Positions 34,239 through 43,629 of a stretch of DNA of 64,000 nucleotides are shown piece by piece. The DNA comes from Vibrio tapetis subsp. quintayensis. GTDB taxonomy: Bacteria; Pseudomonadota; Gammaproteobacteria; Enterobacterales; Vibrionaceae. Location of the stretch: the NCBI RefSeq assembly GCF_030409945.1, contig NZ_JAUFQV010000026.1, positions 1 to 64,000 on the forward strand. The letters are read 5' to 3'. Within the stretch, counting starts at the first letter, position 1; every line of letters begins with the position of its first letter. A program made the translations under genes and the position numbers. The notes below the pieces were generated by a model that saw nothing but the letters and a program-made list of their open reading frames with translations, did not search any database and was not told where the DNA came from.

Positions 34239-35025
34239 AACCACCGCGTTCTTTAATAAATAACAATACCTCTAAAGTGGGTTTTAAAGGTATATACTAG
34301 ATGTAAGTAATAACATAGTAGAGCATTCAAGGAAGAAAAATTAAACAATGAACAAATGTCATGTAATGACTTCCATATTTATTGTGTTTATCTCTGTGTG
34401 TATTATTAACCTCGCCTTTTTATAATTACTTTAGTGGAAAGTAAAGTAATTATTTGTCCTATGTTTGTCATAGTAAAATAGAGTAAAAACACTAAATTAG
34501 AAAATTTGGAACATATATATATTTAACAAATGGGCATAATTAATTTCAGTGCAATTAAGTTCATTTGTTCTTGGTTCGCTAAGATACCTATCTGGTAAGA
34601 TGAGAAATATTTGGTTACATTTGCAATCGTTTGCTGTTCTTATTAATCAATGATTTGCGGTTTTTTAGCGAATCATGATATATATTTAGGTACGATGTGG
34701 CATTTATATAAATACAGAATCGGGTCTTTTTTTTTAGTAGTTCAAAAGATATAATTTATAACATTCGATTAATGTTAAGTTATTTTTAGTCCTCATATTT
34801 AGCTAGATTAACTCTAATTTAGCACCATCTAAATTTGTAGGTCCTTATTTAAATTATTCCTATTTGTTTGGATTCAGTATCACAGAATTTACAGTTGTAT
34901 TGGCGTTTATTTAGGCAGGGTTTAATATCTTCTTGGGTTCGACGGGCTCCCTAGAGCTTTTGTTGATCTCTGTACCTTTAATTTTCTTATTGCTCAAGTA
35001 AGTATTCACTACAAGATTATCGCGT
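34239..35025. other. very AT-rich divergent control region of the T6SS cluster
   Basis: About 790 bp between vgrG and tssA, far richer in A+T than the genes at its sides. It must hold both promoters and is a likely H-NS-type silencing target. I find no convincing -24/-12 sigma-54 motif and no clear sigma-70 pair. One possible 25-codon frame is listed separately. Confidence 0.6.
34348..34425 (+). CDS. possible 25-residue hydrophobic peptide
   Basis: From the ATG at 34348 a short frame encodes a charged start (MNKCH) followed by about 18 hydrophobic residues, like a single membrane helix. AAGGAAG lies 12 bases before the ATG, a little far. It sits in the T6SS control region and points to tssA. 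It could be chance in AT-rich DNA. Confidence 0.25.
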   Translation: MNKCHVMTSIFIVFISVCIINLAFL

Positions 35026-36414
35026 ATGTTGTTCAGTAAAAAATATATATCGGAGCTAATGTCTCCAATTCAAGATGATGCCGTGTGTGGCGTTTACTTA
35101 AAGTCTGACAAAGGCGCGTTTCGTCCTCTTCGCAATGAATTTAATGTTGCGCAAACTTCTATGCGTAAATTAAGCCAAAATCCAAGTGCAGAAGAACGTG
35201 AAATACTACAAGAGCAGAATCACGAAAATTGGCAACAATTATCGCAATCTCTGTTGAAGCAGTTTCAAACGGTGACTCGCGATATTGAACTGGTGAGTTG
35301 GTTCATGGCGTCACAAGTGGTGCTTGATGAACAACTCGACGCTCTGTCAAATACCTTAGTTTGGTTGGGCGATCTCGTCGAGCAACAGTGGGATGCGCTT
35401 AACCCAGTATTACCGGAAAGTAAGCTTAAGAGTGACGGTGAAGCAGGTCGCGCTGCGGAGCAATATGAAGCCAAAGTGAAGGCGTTTTTTCAGCTCTTGG
35501 GTGACAGTGAAGAGAGCAGCTTGCTTTATGCGCCGATGCTCTTTCAGCCGTTGGTAGGCGATATTTCTTTTTACGACTACCAGAGTGCAGAACGTAAAGG
35601 GGAGTTGAATCAACTTAAGCAACAAGCCAGCGCGCACGTCGGACACGAGCGAGCGCAAATTAATCAAAAGCTGAATAACTTAACACTGTGTCTGGAGCAA
35701 ATAGGGCGGTTAGCTGGGTTAACGCGTGAGAAAGCGAATTCTCTTGGAGTGGCCAGTCCGAATTTCAATTTTGTTAAAGGGCTGATGACTAAGTATAGCG
35801 CGGCACTTCAGCAGTTAACCGGCGTTAAGGTTGAATTGAAAGCCGTTGCCTCTGCTTCTGCTCCTGAAACTCAAGATCAAGCCTTGGAATCGAGCCACGT
35901 TGAACAGCCTGAATCAAGTGGAATTAACCAAACCGTTGCTTCTTCGGTTGAAGCCGCAGCGCCCATGACATTAGGGACAGGTAACCTGTCCCAGACAGCC
36001 AAAACTAACAGCATGAATCGTGATGTGGCGTTTCATCTGTTACGCGAAATATCCGATTATTTCCGCCAAAGTGAGCCGCATAGTCCGGTGTCATTTTTGC
36101 TCGAAAAAGCCATTCGCTGGGGCTACCTGCCGTTGCCTGAATTATTGCAAGACATGATGGCAGAGCAACAAGGTGATCAGCTTAACCAAATTTTTAATGC
36201 CGCAGGGCTCAATCACCTCGATCAGGTTTTGCTGCCGGATGTAGAGATTGTCGCGACCGACATTAAAAACAATTCAACACCAGTGGCTCCGGTTATTGAA
36301 CCGGAACCCGTCAGTGTTGAACGACAAGTATCAGAGTCTTCCACTGCTGATACTCCATTAAAACAACAAAGTGAAAAACCATCACCATCAGGCTCAACAG
36401 CCCTTCGTTGGTGA
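35026..36414 (+). CDS. tssA: T6SS assembly protein TssA
   Basis: 462 residues with the ImpA_N domain at the start (KYISELMSPIQDDAVCGVYL, then DIELVSWFMASQVVLDEQL and NTLVWLGDLVEQQWDALNPV). TssA caps the growing sheath and guides baseplate-to-tail assembly. A middle linker rich in Ala, Ser and Glu (about 275-330) leads to a C-terminal helical part (HLLREISDYFRQSEPHSPVS) of the VasJ/ImpA-type. A second ATG at 35059 has a better ribosome site (GGAG), but would cut into the conserved start, so I keep the first. It opens the plus-strand run. Confidence 0.92.
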   Translation: MLFSKKYISELMSPIQDDAVCGVYLKSDKGAFRPLRNEFNVAQTSMRKLSQNPSAEEREILQEQNHENWQQLSQSLLKQFQTVTRDIELVSWFMASQVVLDEQLDALSNTLVWLGDLVEQQWDALNPVLPESKLKSDGEAGRAAEQYEAKVKAFFQLLGDSEESSLLYAPMLFQPLVGDISFYDYQSAERKGELNQLKQQASAHVGHERAQINQKLNNLTLCLEQIGRLAGLTREKANSLGVASPNFNFVKGLMTKYSAALQQLTGVKVELKAVASASAPETQDQALESSHVEQPESSGINQTVASSVEAAAPMTLGTGNLSQTAKTNSMNRDVAFHLLREISDYFRQSEPHSPVSFLLEKAIRWGYLPLPELLQDMMAEQQGDQLNQIFNAAGLNHLDQVLLPDVEIVATDIKNNSTPVAPVIEPEPVSVERQVSESSTADTPLKQQSEKPSPSGSTALRW

Positions 36415-36445
36415 TCCTCTTTTTTGCAAATAAGGAAGAATAAAT

Positions 36446-36964
36446 ATGGCAAGTATTTACATGCGTATTGAAGGCGTCGACGTTAAAGGTGGCGCAACAG
36501 TTGAAGGCCTAGAAGGCAACAGTTGGTTTGCTATCTCTTCTTACTCTTGGGGCGGTGTGCGCAACGTTGCAATGGATATCGGTAATGGTAACAACGCCGA
36601 TGCAGGCATGGTGGCTTTAAGCGAAGTTAATATCGCAAAACAAGTGGATGGTGCGTCTGAAGATCTGCTTTCTTACCTATTTAACCCTGGTAAAGAAGGC
36701 AAGACTGTAGAAATCGCGTTCACTAAACCAGAATCTGACGGTTCTGGCGCGAAATTGTACTTCCAAGTGAAGCTATCTAAAGCACGTCTTGTTTCTTACA
36801 ACGTAAGCGGCAGCGACGGCTCTCAACCATTCGAAAGCATTTCTTTGTCTTACGTAGAGATTTCTCAGAAACATAACTACGAACTAGAAGGCGGCGAAAT
36901 CAAAGACGGCGGAATCGTCACTTACAACCTACCTCAAGGTAAGTTGCTGTCTGGCTCTAAATAA
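36446..36964 (+). CDS. hcp: Hcp tube protein (TssD)
   Basis: 172 residues, the common Hcp length. MASIYMRIEGVDVKGGATVE, WFAISSYSWGGVRN and LFNPGKEGKTVEIAFTK are typical of the family. Hexamers stack to form the inner tube ejected with the spike. AAGGAAG lies before the ATG, and the codon use is strongly biased as in highly expressed genes. A terminator follows at once, so most transcripts should stop here. Confidence 0.97.
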   Translation: MASIYMRIEGVDVKGGATVEGLEGNSWFAISSYSWGGVRNVAMDIGNGNNADAGMVALSEVNIAKQVDGASEDLLSYLFNPGKEGKTVEIAFTKPESDGSGAKLYFQVKLSKARLVSYNVSGSDGSQPFESISLSYVEISQKHNYELEGGEIKDGGIVTYNLPQGKLLSGSK

Positions 36965-36975
36965 TCCGCACAGTG

Positions 36976-37006
36976 AGGTACTTCGTTTTGGCGAAGTGCC
37001 TTTTTT
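36976..37006 (+). terminator. terminator after hcp, inside the T6SS run
   Basis: 10-bp stem with one G-T pair (AGGTACTTCG with CGAAGTGCCT), 6-base loop and six T. It lies between hcp and tssB and would make hcp the most abundant message of the operon, with partial readthrough. Confidence 0.85.
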
Positions 37007-37039
37007 ACAACGATGCAATTTCTTAATTAGGACACATCT

Positions 37040-37549
37040 ATGGCATTGAATTCACAACATAAGCGCGTCAGCAAAAACCGCGTGAGCATCACTTACGATG
37101 TAGAAACCAACGGCGCAGTTGAAACCAAAGAGTTGCCATTCGTCGTAGGCGTTATTGGTGATTTTTCTGGTCACAAACCAGAATCTGACAAAGTGGACTT
37201 GGAAGAGCGTGAATTTACAGGCATCGATAAAGATAACTTCGACACTGTAATGAGCCAAGTTAACCCAACCCTTTCTTACAAAGTTGATAACAAGCTGGCG
37301 AATGATGACAGCCAATTTGAAGTCAACATGAACTTTAGCTCAATGAAAGACTTTCACCCTGAAAACGTGGTTGAGCAAATCGATCCGCTGAAGCAATTGG
37401 TAGAGACACGCAACCAGTTGAAAGTTCTGCTGAGTAAAGCAGACCGCTCACGCGATTTGGAACGTTTGCTAAAAGAAGTCTTACAAAGTGCTGATGCTAT
37501 TCAAGGTTTAGCCGATGAGCTTGGCTTGAAAAAAGAGGGAGCTGAATAA
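37040..37549 (+). CDS. tssB: T6SS sheath small subunit TssB
   Basis: 169 residues, VipA/ImpB family: KNRVSITYDVETNGAVETKE, LPFVVGVIGDFSGH, FTGIDKDNFDTVMSQVNP, and a C-terminal helix for TssC pairing. With TssC it builds the contractile sheath around Hcp. Its stop overlaps the tssC start (TAATG). Confidence 0.96.
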   Translation: MALNSQHKRVSKNRVSITYDVETNGAVETKELPFVVGVIGDFSGHKPESDKVDLEEREFTGIDKDNFDTVMSQVNPTLSYKVDNKLANDDSQFEVNMNFSSMKDFHPENVVEQIDPLKQLVETRNQLKVLLSKADRSRDLERLLKEVLQSADAIQGLADELGLKKEGAE

Positions 37550-39030
37550 TGTCTACTGAGCAACTAACTGCTACCGAAGGTGCTGTAGAAGCGCAAGCAT
37601 CGTTGAGCGTTTTAGATCGCGCGATCACTGCAACGGCACAAACGCCGGTGGATACAACTAAAGAATTATTGAGCATTCTGACGTCGCAAGCGTTGGAAGG
37701 CACAGTCACATGGGATAAAAACTTAACCCTAACAATCGAGAAAGCCATTAGTGCACTGGACAGTAAAATTTCAGAGCAACTGTCTTCTGTCATGAAAAAC
37801 AGTGACTTCCAAAAGCTGGAAGGCACATGGTTAGGTCTACAGAAGCTTGTTAAAAATAGTGAGCTTGGCCCGGATTTGAAGATTAAGTTGGCCGATTACA
37901 CCAAAGACGAATTGCTAGAGCAGTTTGAAGATGCGCCAGCAATCGATCGTAGCCGTTTCTTCACTATGGTTTACCAAGAAGAGTTTGGTACTGCTGGTGG
38001 TCAACCGTACGGTGCGCTTATCGGTGATTACGAATTTGGTTACGGCGACGAAGACGTGGCTCTGCTACGTTACATGGGTGAAGTGGCTTCGGCTTCTCAT
38101 GCTCCATTTGTTGCGGCTGCTAATGCAAGCATGTTTGATTTCAATTCCTTTGCAACTTTTGCTGATGGCAAACCTGTAGCAGCTGGTTTTGATTCGCCTG
38201 CGTATGCGAGTTGGAATGCGTTCCGAGAAAGTGATGACTCACGTTACGTGGCGTTAACGCTGCCAAAAACCATTGCTCGCTTGCCTTATGGTTCTGAGAC
38301 CGTGCAAGTGAAGTCGTTTGATTTTGAGGAGCTGAAAACACGTGAAAACGGTCAGCAAATCGTTGAATCTGATCAAGACTTTGTTTGGAGCAACGCGGCA
38401 TACGAGTTCGGTTTACTGCTGACTCAAGCGTATACCCAATTTGGCTGGTGTACGGCGATTCGTGGTACTGAAAATGGCGGTAAGGTTGAGAATTTATCTA
38501 ACTTTACTTACTACTCGAATGCTGGCGATTTGCTGCAGCAATGCCCGACAGAAGTGAATCTAACTGATGAGCGTGAAAAAGAGCTCAGCGACCTTGGTTT
38601 CCTACCATTGGTTCACTACAAGAATACCAACTACGCCGTATTTATGGGCGCTCAAACGACCCATAAACCAAAGACCTATACAGACCCTGACGCGACTGCG
38701 AACGCAGCGATTTCAGCGCGCTTGCCTTACACCATGGCAAGCAGCCGTATTGCTCAGTTCTTGAAAGTGATGGGACGTGACCGTATCGGTTCAAACCTAG
38801 ATCCAAACGACGTAGAAAAAGACCTAAATACTTGGATTCATCAATACGTTAACCCGAACGCAATTGGCAACGAAGCGAAAGCTCGTCACCCACTTGTTGA
38901 AGCGAAGGTAACCGTAGAAGAGCAAGCCGGACGACCGGGTGCCTATTCTGCAGTCGCGTATTTACGCCCTTGGTTGCAAATGGAAGAGCTCAGCACTTCC
39001 TTGCGCATGGTAGCGAACATCCCAGGTTAA
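37549..39030 (+). CDS. tssC: T6SS sheath large subunit TssC
   Basis: 493 residues, VipB/ImpC/EvpB family: SDFQKLEGTWLGLQKLVKNS, YQEEFGTAGGQPYGALIGDY, RFMPY-type region as LPYTMASSRIAQFLKVMGRD, and the C-terminal YLRPWLQMEELSTSLRMVA. It forms the outer sheath with TssB. Codon use is biased as for hcp and tssB. A terminator lies just past the stop, before a second, divergent TssC-like gene. Confidence 0.96.
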   Translation: MSTEQLTATEGAVEAQASLSVLDRAITATAQTPVDTTKELLSILTSQALEGTVTWDKNLTLTIEKAISALDSKISEQLSSVMKNSDFQKLEGTWLGLQKLVKNSELGPDLKIKLADYTKDELLEQFEDAPAIDRSRFFTMVYQEEFGTAGGQPYGALIGDYEFGYGDEDVALLRYMGEVASASHAPFVAAANASMFDFNSFATFADGKPVAAGFDSPAYASWNAFRESDDSRYVALTLPKTIARLPYGSETVQVKSFDFEELKTRENGQQIVESDQDFVWSNAAYEFGLLLTQAYTQFGWCTAIRGTENGGKVENLSNFTYYSNAGDLLQQCPTEVNLTDEREKELSDLGFLPLVHYKNTNYAVFMGAQTTHKPKTYTDPDATANAAISARLPYTMASSRIAQFLKVMGRDRIGSNLDPNDVEKDLNTWIHQYVNPNAIGNEAKARHPLVEAKVTVEEQAGRPGAYSAVAYLRPWLQMEELSTSLRMVANIPG

Positions 39031-39033
39031 TTT

Positions 39034-39065
39034 AATTCGGGGGCGACAGTCCCCGAATTTTTTCC
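39034..39065 (+). terminator. terminator after tssC, inside the T6SS run
   Basis: 9-bp perfect stem (AATTCGGGG with CCCCGAATT), 8-base loop, T run of six, starting three bases after the tssC stop codon. It would set a second step down in expression. Confidence 0.85.
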
Positions 39066-39105
39066 GACGATGTGTACCGTTAAACGGCTTTGATTTGGAC
39101 ACTGC

Positions 39106-40467
39106 ATGATAACTCAATCTCGAATAGCAATGATTTCCCCTGCACTTGCCAAGCTCGCTTGGCATGAGTTATTGCCGCTTGCAAAAGAGAATGAGAGTGT
39201 CCAATTCAAAGCACTTTTAACCCAACTGATCGTTCAGCTAGATCAAACGATCAGTGAACAATTATCTGAAGTCATGCAACACAACGACTTTAAGCAACTT
39301 GAAGCGAGTTGGTCAGGGCTGCAAATGTTGACTGAGCTGCCCGTGTCACAGCGACGAGTCAAAGTGAAAGCACTTGACCTAAGCTGGGACATGGTTTCAA
39401 ACGATCTCAACTATTCGTTCGACATAAAGCAAACTGCTTTGTTTAAAAAGCTTTATTCCAACGAGTTTGACACGGCGGGTGGCACACCATTTGGCTTGGT
39501 GCTGGTTGATCACAAAGTCAGCTCAGATTACAGCGATGAGCAAGATCATGATGATCTTTATACCTTGCAGTTGTTATCAGAGCTAGGTGAGCGTGCGTTA
39601 TGCCCAATGGTACTTGGCCTCGATGAGTTTTTCTTCGGTGATGACCCAAATCGCCAACTGCACGACAGCGCGAGAATTAAACGGATTCTAGACAGCCGAG
39701 ACTTCCGATCTTGGCAACTATTACGTGAAAAAACCTCTGCTCGTTTTCTTCACTTGGTGATGCCTGAGTTTCTTATGCGCCAGCCATACCGTCAGTACAC
39801 TGCGGGGTTTATCTATAACCAAGCAAATGATCGTGACCATGCCTTGTGGGGTAACAGTGGCTACTTACTGGCCGCGAATGTGATTCGAGAGTTTGACCGG
39901 ATCAGCTGGTTTGGGTTTTTGCGTTCGTATAACGAAACCGGTTCTTACGGCGCAATTGTTGATGGTTCTACATCGCTTACTGCAAAAGTCGACCTGTACA
40001 GCGAAGAAGATGGTTTTTGGGCCGAGCAAGGTTTTGTTCCTTTGAGCAGCTTATACCTTACAGAGCAGAAAGGTTTCTTTAGTAATCAGTCTGTGTGGCA
40101 GGCCCCTAATGAAGCGGCTCGTATGTTGGGGATGTTACAAACCAACTTAATGGCGTGCCGATTTGGTCACTACATCAAAGCGCAAATTCGCGACCAAATT
40201 GGTCGTTACGACAGTGCTTCTGATTGTAAGCGCTCGCTTGAAAACTGGCTCCAACATTATATCAGCGAAGTGGATTATGGTGAGGACTCCGTTATGGCTC
40301 GCTATCCATTAAAGGCGTGCCAAGTGAGCATAGAACAAGACACTCATGATCCGACTCGTTATCTCTGTCAGATCATGCTTCAACCTCAATATCAGTACGA
40401 AATGATGGATGCGCAAGTGGTGCTGACTACCTCTGTCTCGAATCAAGAAGTGGGGGAAAGCGCATGA
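39106..40467 (+). CDS. second TssC-like sheath-family protein
   Basis: 453 residues, clearly of the TssC family: HNDFKQLEASWSGLQML, YSNEFDTAGGTPFGLVLVD, FGFLRSYNETGSYGAIVDG and QIMLQPQYQYEMMDAQ at the end. It is about as long as TssC but diverged from it, and its codon use is less biased, so it is made in smaller amounts. Two-TssC systems exist in other T6SS classes; the second copy may work at the baseplate or as a sheath variant, which is not settled as far as I know. Its stop overlaps tssE (ATGA). Confidence 0.9.
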   Translation: MITQSRIAMISPALAKLAWHELLPLAKENESVQFKALLTQLIVQLDQTISEQLSEVMQHNDFKQLEASWSGLQMLTELPVSQRRVKVKALDLSWDMVSNDLNYSFDIKQTALFKKLYSNEFDTAGGTPFGLVLVDHKVSSDYSDEQDHDDLYTLQLLSELGERALCPMVLGLDEFFFGDDPNRQLHDSARIKRILDSRDFRSWQLLREKTSARFLHLVMPEFLMRQPYRQYTAGFIYNQANDRDHALWGNSGYLLAANVIREFDRISWFGFLRSYNETGSYGAIVDGSTSLTAKVDLYSEEDGFWAEQGFVPLSSLYLTEQKGFFSNQSVWQAPNEAARMLGMLQTNLMACRFGHYIKAQIRDQIGRYDSASDCKRSLENWLQHYISEVDYGEDSVMARYPLKACQVSIEQDTHDPTRYLCQIMLQPQYQYEMMDAQVVLTTSVSNQEVGESA

Positions 40468-40886
40468 GCCTTATGGCCAAACTCACGCAGACCTGGCGTG
40501 AAGATATGGACGCTCAACGTGACGCCATTATTGAAAATGTATGTGGTTTGATTTCCAGCCGTGCCCCTATTTGGGCAACAGAAGCCAATGACCAAGCATT
40601 GAAGAATACCATTGTGAATATTGGTCTGCGTAACGTGACACGTTCACAAAGTAAATCGAACAGCGATGTGATCGTGGCTGATATTGCTGATCTGATCGCA
40701 CGTTTTGAGCCTCGCTTGATTCAAGTGGAAATTGACGTCGATGAAGATTCTTATCAACACAATCAATTGAAGTTTCGCCTCGCCGCTGTCATGCACTCCA
40801 ATTTAGGGGATGAAGCGATTGTACTGGATTCCTTTTTGGACTTTGGCCGTAACAAACTAGATGTAAGGAAATCGAACCTTGTCTGA
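40464..40886 (+). CDS. tssE: T6SS baseplate protein TssE (gp25-like)
   Basis: 140 residues, gp25 family: LISSRAPIWATEANDQALKN, a central NIGLRNVT segment and ADLIARFEPRLIQVEIDVDE with the family's E-P-R motif. It is a wedge component that starts sheath assembly. The start overlaps the previous stop by ATGA, and the last 8 bases overlap tssF. Confidence 0.93.
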   Translation: MSLMAKLTQTWREDMDAQRDAIIENVCGLISSRAPIWATEANDQALKNTIVNIGLRNVTRSQSKSNSDVIVADIADLIARFEPRLIQVEIDVDEDSYQHNQLKFRLAAVMHSNLGDEAIVLDSFLDFGRNKLDVRKSNLV

Positions 40887-42660
40887 TACTTTGCTTTCCT
40901 ATTTCGAACAAGAGCTGCGTTTCATTCGTGATGAAGCGTCGCAGTTCGCTGCCCGTCATCCTGGTGCGGCCAATTCTCTTGGGATCAACCAAGATGGGAT
41001 TGATGACCCCCAAGTTACGCGATTGATAGAAAGCGTGGCGCTGCTTAATGGCAAGCTTCAACAGCGTCTAGATGAGTCGTTTCCTGAGCTCACAGAAAGC
41101 CTGATTCGTTTACTGTTTCCTCATTATTTACGCCCCATTCCGTCGTACAGCTTGCTTGATTTTGTTGTCAATGAAGATGCGAACGCGACGCACCAGATCC
41201 CAGTCGGTACTGAGTTCGAATTACGTGATGAACAAGGTGAAAGTGCGATTTTTCGTACCACTGAAAACGTTGCTTTGTACCCACTAAAAATTGAAAAAGT
41301 GAACGTTGCGTTTGCCCCATTCGAATTTGCGAAACCTCGTGGTGCCGAACATGCCAAAGCTTTGATAGAAATTACTATTTCAGCCATCGACCCGGGTGTT
41401 GAGTTATCTGAACTTGATATTGATGGCCTTAAAGTACACCTAAAGGGTGACAGTAGTTTTGCTTTGCGATTGTACGACCTGTTGTCACAAGGCACCGTTC
41501 AAGTGTGCGTGGCGAGTGAAGGCTCTCGATCTGAATTAGGTCGAGACGCGATGCAACCCGTCGGCTTCGACGTTGACGACACCATATTACCGTATCAAGC
41601 AGCCAGCTTTGGTGGCTTCAAGTTATTGACTGAATTCTTCATGTTTTCAGAACGTTTTAACGGATTCCGATTTGATTTCTCTGATGCTTTGAAAGGAGTT
41701 CGCGGCCATCAATTTAAGCTGCAACTGTTCATTGATGAATTGAGTGTCGACTTGGCGAGAACCTTGAGCGAAGAACACTTTTGCCTGTTTACCACCCCGA
41801 TTGTTAACTTGCATCAAGCGGTGTCTGATCCTGTCGAAATTGACTTCTTTAAGAAGCACTATCCTATCGTGCTTGATGCGAGCCAAGATCATGACTTAGA
41901 GCTGTTTTCAGTTGATGACGTTTTGGATGTAACCCAAGCTACCCCTGTCAGTATTGCCCAAGTTTATGGTGAGAAATTCTCGCCAAACCACTCGGGTTTG
42001 CGTTGGCAGCTGGTGCAAACATTGCACGAAAGTGGTGGGTTGGAGAGCAGCCTAAAAGTGGCAGACCTTGATCATATCAGTGCTCAAAGTGAGCCTCGTA
42101 CTTGGTTGGTTAATGGCACGGTAAGTGACGGCATTAAAGCGGGCTATCTGCCGGTCACCAGTAAAGTGGAGTGCCGAGAGTCTTTGACCATTCCAGCAAA
42201 AATGGAATTGTTGCGTCGTCCATCTTTACCGATGCGCAGTAAAGACGCCAACAGAAATGTCTGGTCGTTGCTTTGCCATTTGCATTTTAACTACCACGCA
42301 ATCTTGGGAACCGATGATCCTAAAGCCACATTAAAAAACGTGTTCGAGCTTTATAACCATAATCAGAGTTCGCAAAATCATGTGTACATCGAGTCGATAG
42401 TTGGTATCGATCAAGAGCAAGTCGTTGCTCCTATCCGCGTATCGGGCAAAACGTGTTTTGCTTATGGGACCAAAATTACCGTGACGCTTGATGGCAGCAA
42501 CATTAACGGTGGCGTCACTTTGTTCAGCCATCTGCTTGACCGATTTTTCTCCTATTTTGCCGGCTTTAATAGCTTTACTCAGGTTGAAATTAAACTTGAA
42601 GGACAAGATGGCCAGTTCATGACCTTCCCAAGGAGAGCTGGATGCAAAAGTCTGCTTTAG
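40879..42660 (+). CDS. tssF: T6SS baseplate protein TssF
   Basis: 593 residues, VasA/ImpG family: LLSYFEQELRFIRDEASQFA, FPELTESLIRLLFPHYLRPI and the C-terminal QVEIKLEGQDGQFMTFPRRA. It starts at a TTG inside the end of tssE; AAGGAA lies eight bases before it, and the product begins with the expected family residues. With TssG and TssE it makes the baseplate wedge. It overlaps tssG by 19 bases. Confidence 0.95.
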   Translation: MSDTLLSYFEQELRFIRDEASQFAARHPGAANSLGINQDGIDDPQVTRLIESVALLNGKLQQRLDESFPELTESLIRLLFPHYLRPIPSYSLLDFVVNEDANATHQIPVGTEFELRDEQGESAIFRTTENVALYPLKIEKVNVAFAPFEFAKPRGAEHAKALIEITISAIDPGVELSELDIDGLKVHLKGDSSFALRLYDLLSQGTVQVCVASEGSRSELGRDAMQPVGFDVDDTILPYQAASFGGFKLLTEFFMFSERFNGFRFDFSDALKGVRGHQFKLQLFIDELSVDLARTLSEEHFCLFTTPIVNLHQAVSDPVEIDFFKKHYPIVLDASQDHDLELFSVDDVLDVTQATPVSIAQVYGEKFSPNHSGLRWQLVQTLHESGGLESSLKVADLDHISAQSEPRTWLVNGTVSDGIKAGYLPVTSKVECRESLTIPAKMELLRRPSLPMRSKDANRNVWSLLCHLHFNYHAILGTDDPKATLKNVFELYNHNQSSQNHVYIESIVGIDQEQVVAPIRVSGKTCFAYGTKITVTLDGSNINGGVTLFSHLLDRFFSYFAGFNSFTQVEIKLEGQDGQFMTFPRRAGCKSLL

Positions 42661-43628
42661 AGCGCCTAGCGACGGGTCAATTTCATGTGGAACTCGATAA
42701 AGCGTGGCAGATGTTCAAGCATCGCGCGGAGCATCGTGGCATTCGTCCTAAATTACGCTTTAGTGCGGAATCTCTTCCTGCGCATTATCAAACACAAGTG
42801 ACCAGTGTCTCGAGCGATAGCCAAGGCCACTACGTAATGAAAACACCATTGATGGCGTTAGCGGGCAGTCGCGGCGTTATGCCTCGTACTATGTACCGTC
42901 AGGCTTTGAGCGCCCAGTTTGATCTTGGTGACGAGGCGGCACTGGACTTTTTCGATAGCTTTAATAATCGCTATTTTCGTTTGTATTGTCAGACAGAGCT
43001 TAAGCACGACCTATGCAGCCAGTTAGAAGAAGAAACCTTCAGTTGGAATCAGCATAAACAGTCTGTGACCACCATGTTGTCGAGCTTTGGTGGTCAACAT
43101 GAAGCCAACGACGTAGTACCAAAATCACACTTGATTCAGTACAGCGGCTTGTTGGGATTAAAGCTAACTTGCCCTCATGCGTTAAAGCACCTGCTAGAGG
43201 ATTATTTTGGCGCGCAGTTCGTGATTGAACCGAGCGGCCTTGAATATCAGCCATTAACTCCATGTTCTCTGACCCAATTAGGGGGGCGTGGCCAAAACCG
43301 CCAGCTCGGAATGGGCGCATTGTTGGGCAAACATGCGCCAATGGTTGGCCAAAAACTCAATATCAAATTGTGCCCAAAGAACTACCGTCATTATCTGAGT
43401 ATTCGAAGTGACCAAAAGATGATTCGAGCGATAGAGCACCTAGTAAGAAGTTACATGGGAATCAACATTAAATACAAATTGTACATGAAAGTAGATAGTC
43501 GTTATTTACCGCGCGTTAAGCTCGCGAGTAGTGCTGAAAGCGGCCTGAAAGTCGGTCAATCTGCTTGGATGAATAGTCGTACCAATCAACAGCAATTCGT
43601 AGAAATGCCACTAACCGCGAGTGAATAA
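42642..43628 (+). CDS. tssG: T6SS baseplate protein TssG
   Basis: 328 residues, VasB/ImpH family: RGIRPKLRFSAESLPAHYQT, KTPLMALAGSRGVMPRTMYR (the family normally has a G-x-x-G-x-L-P turn here), FFDSFNNRYFRLYC, and LGGRGQNRQLGMGALLGKH near the end. Baseplate wedge partner of TssF. GGAGAGCTGG precedes its ATG. Confidence 0.93.
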   Translation: MQKSALERLATGQFHVELDKAWQMFKHRAEHRGIRPKLRFSAESLPAHYQTQVTSVSSDSQGHYVMKTPLMALAGSRGVMPRTMYRQALSAQFDLGDEAALDFFDSFNNRYFRLYCQTELKHDLCSQLEEETFSWNQHKQSVTTMLSSFGGQHEANDVVPKSHLIQYSGLLGLKLTCPHALKHLLEDYFGAQFVIEPSGLEYQPLTPCSLTQLGGRGQNRQLGMGALLGKHAPMVGQKLNIKLCPKNYRHYLSIRSDQKMIRAIEHLVRSYMGINIKYKLYMKVDSRYLPRVKLASSAESGLKVGQSAWMNSRTNQQQFVEMPLTASE

Positions 43629-43629
43629 A

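Noticed and set aside
34239..35025. Sigma-54 promoter for the T6SS genes
   Set aside because: T6SS clusters often use sigma-54, but no GG-N10-GC pair with good flanks was found, and no VasH-type activator gene is in the cluster.
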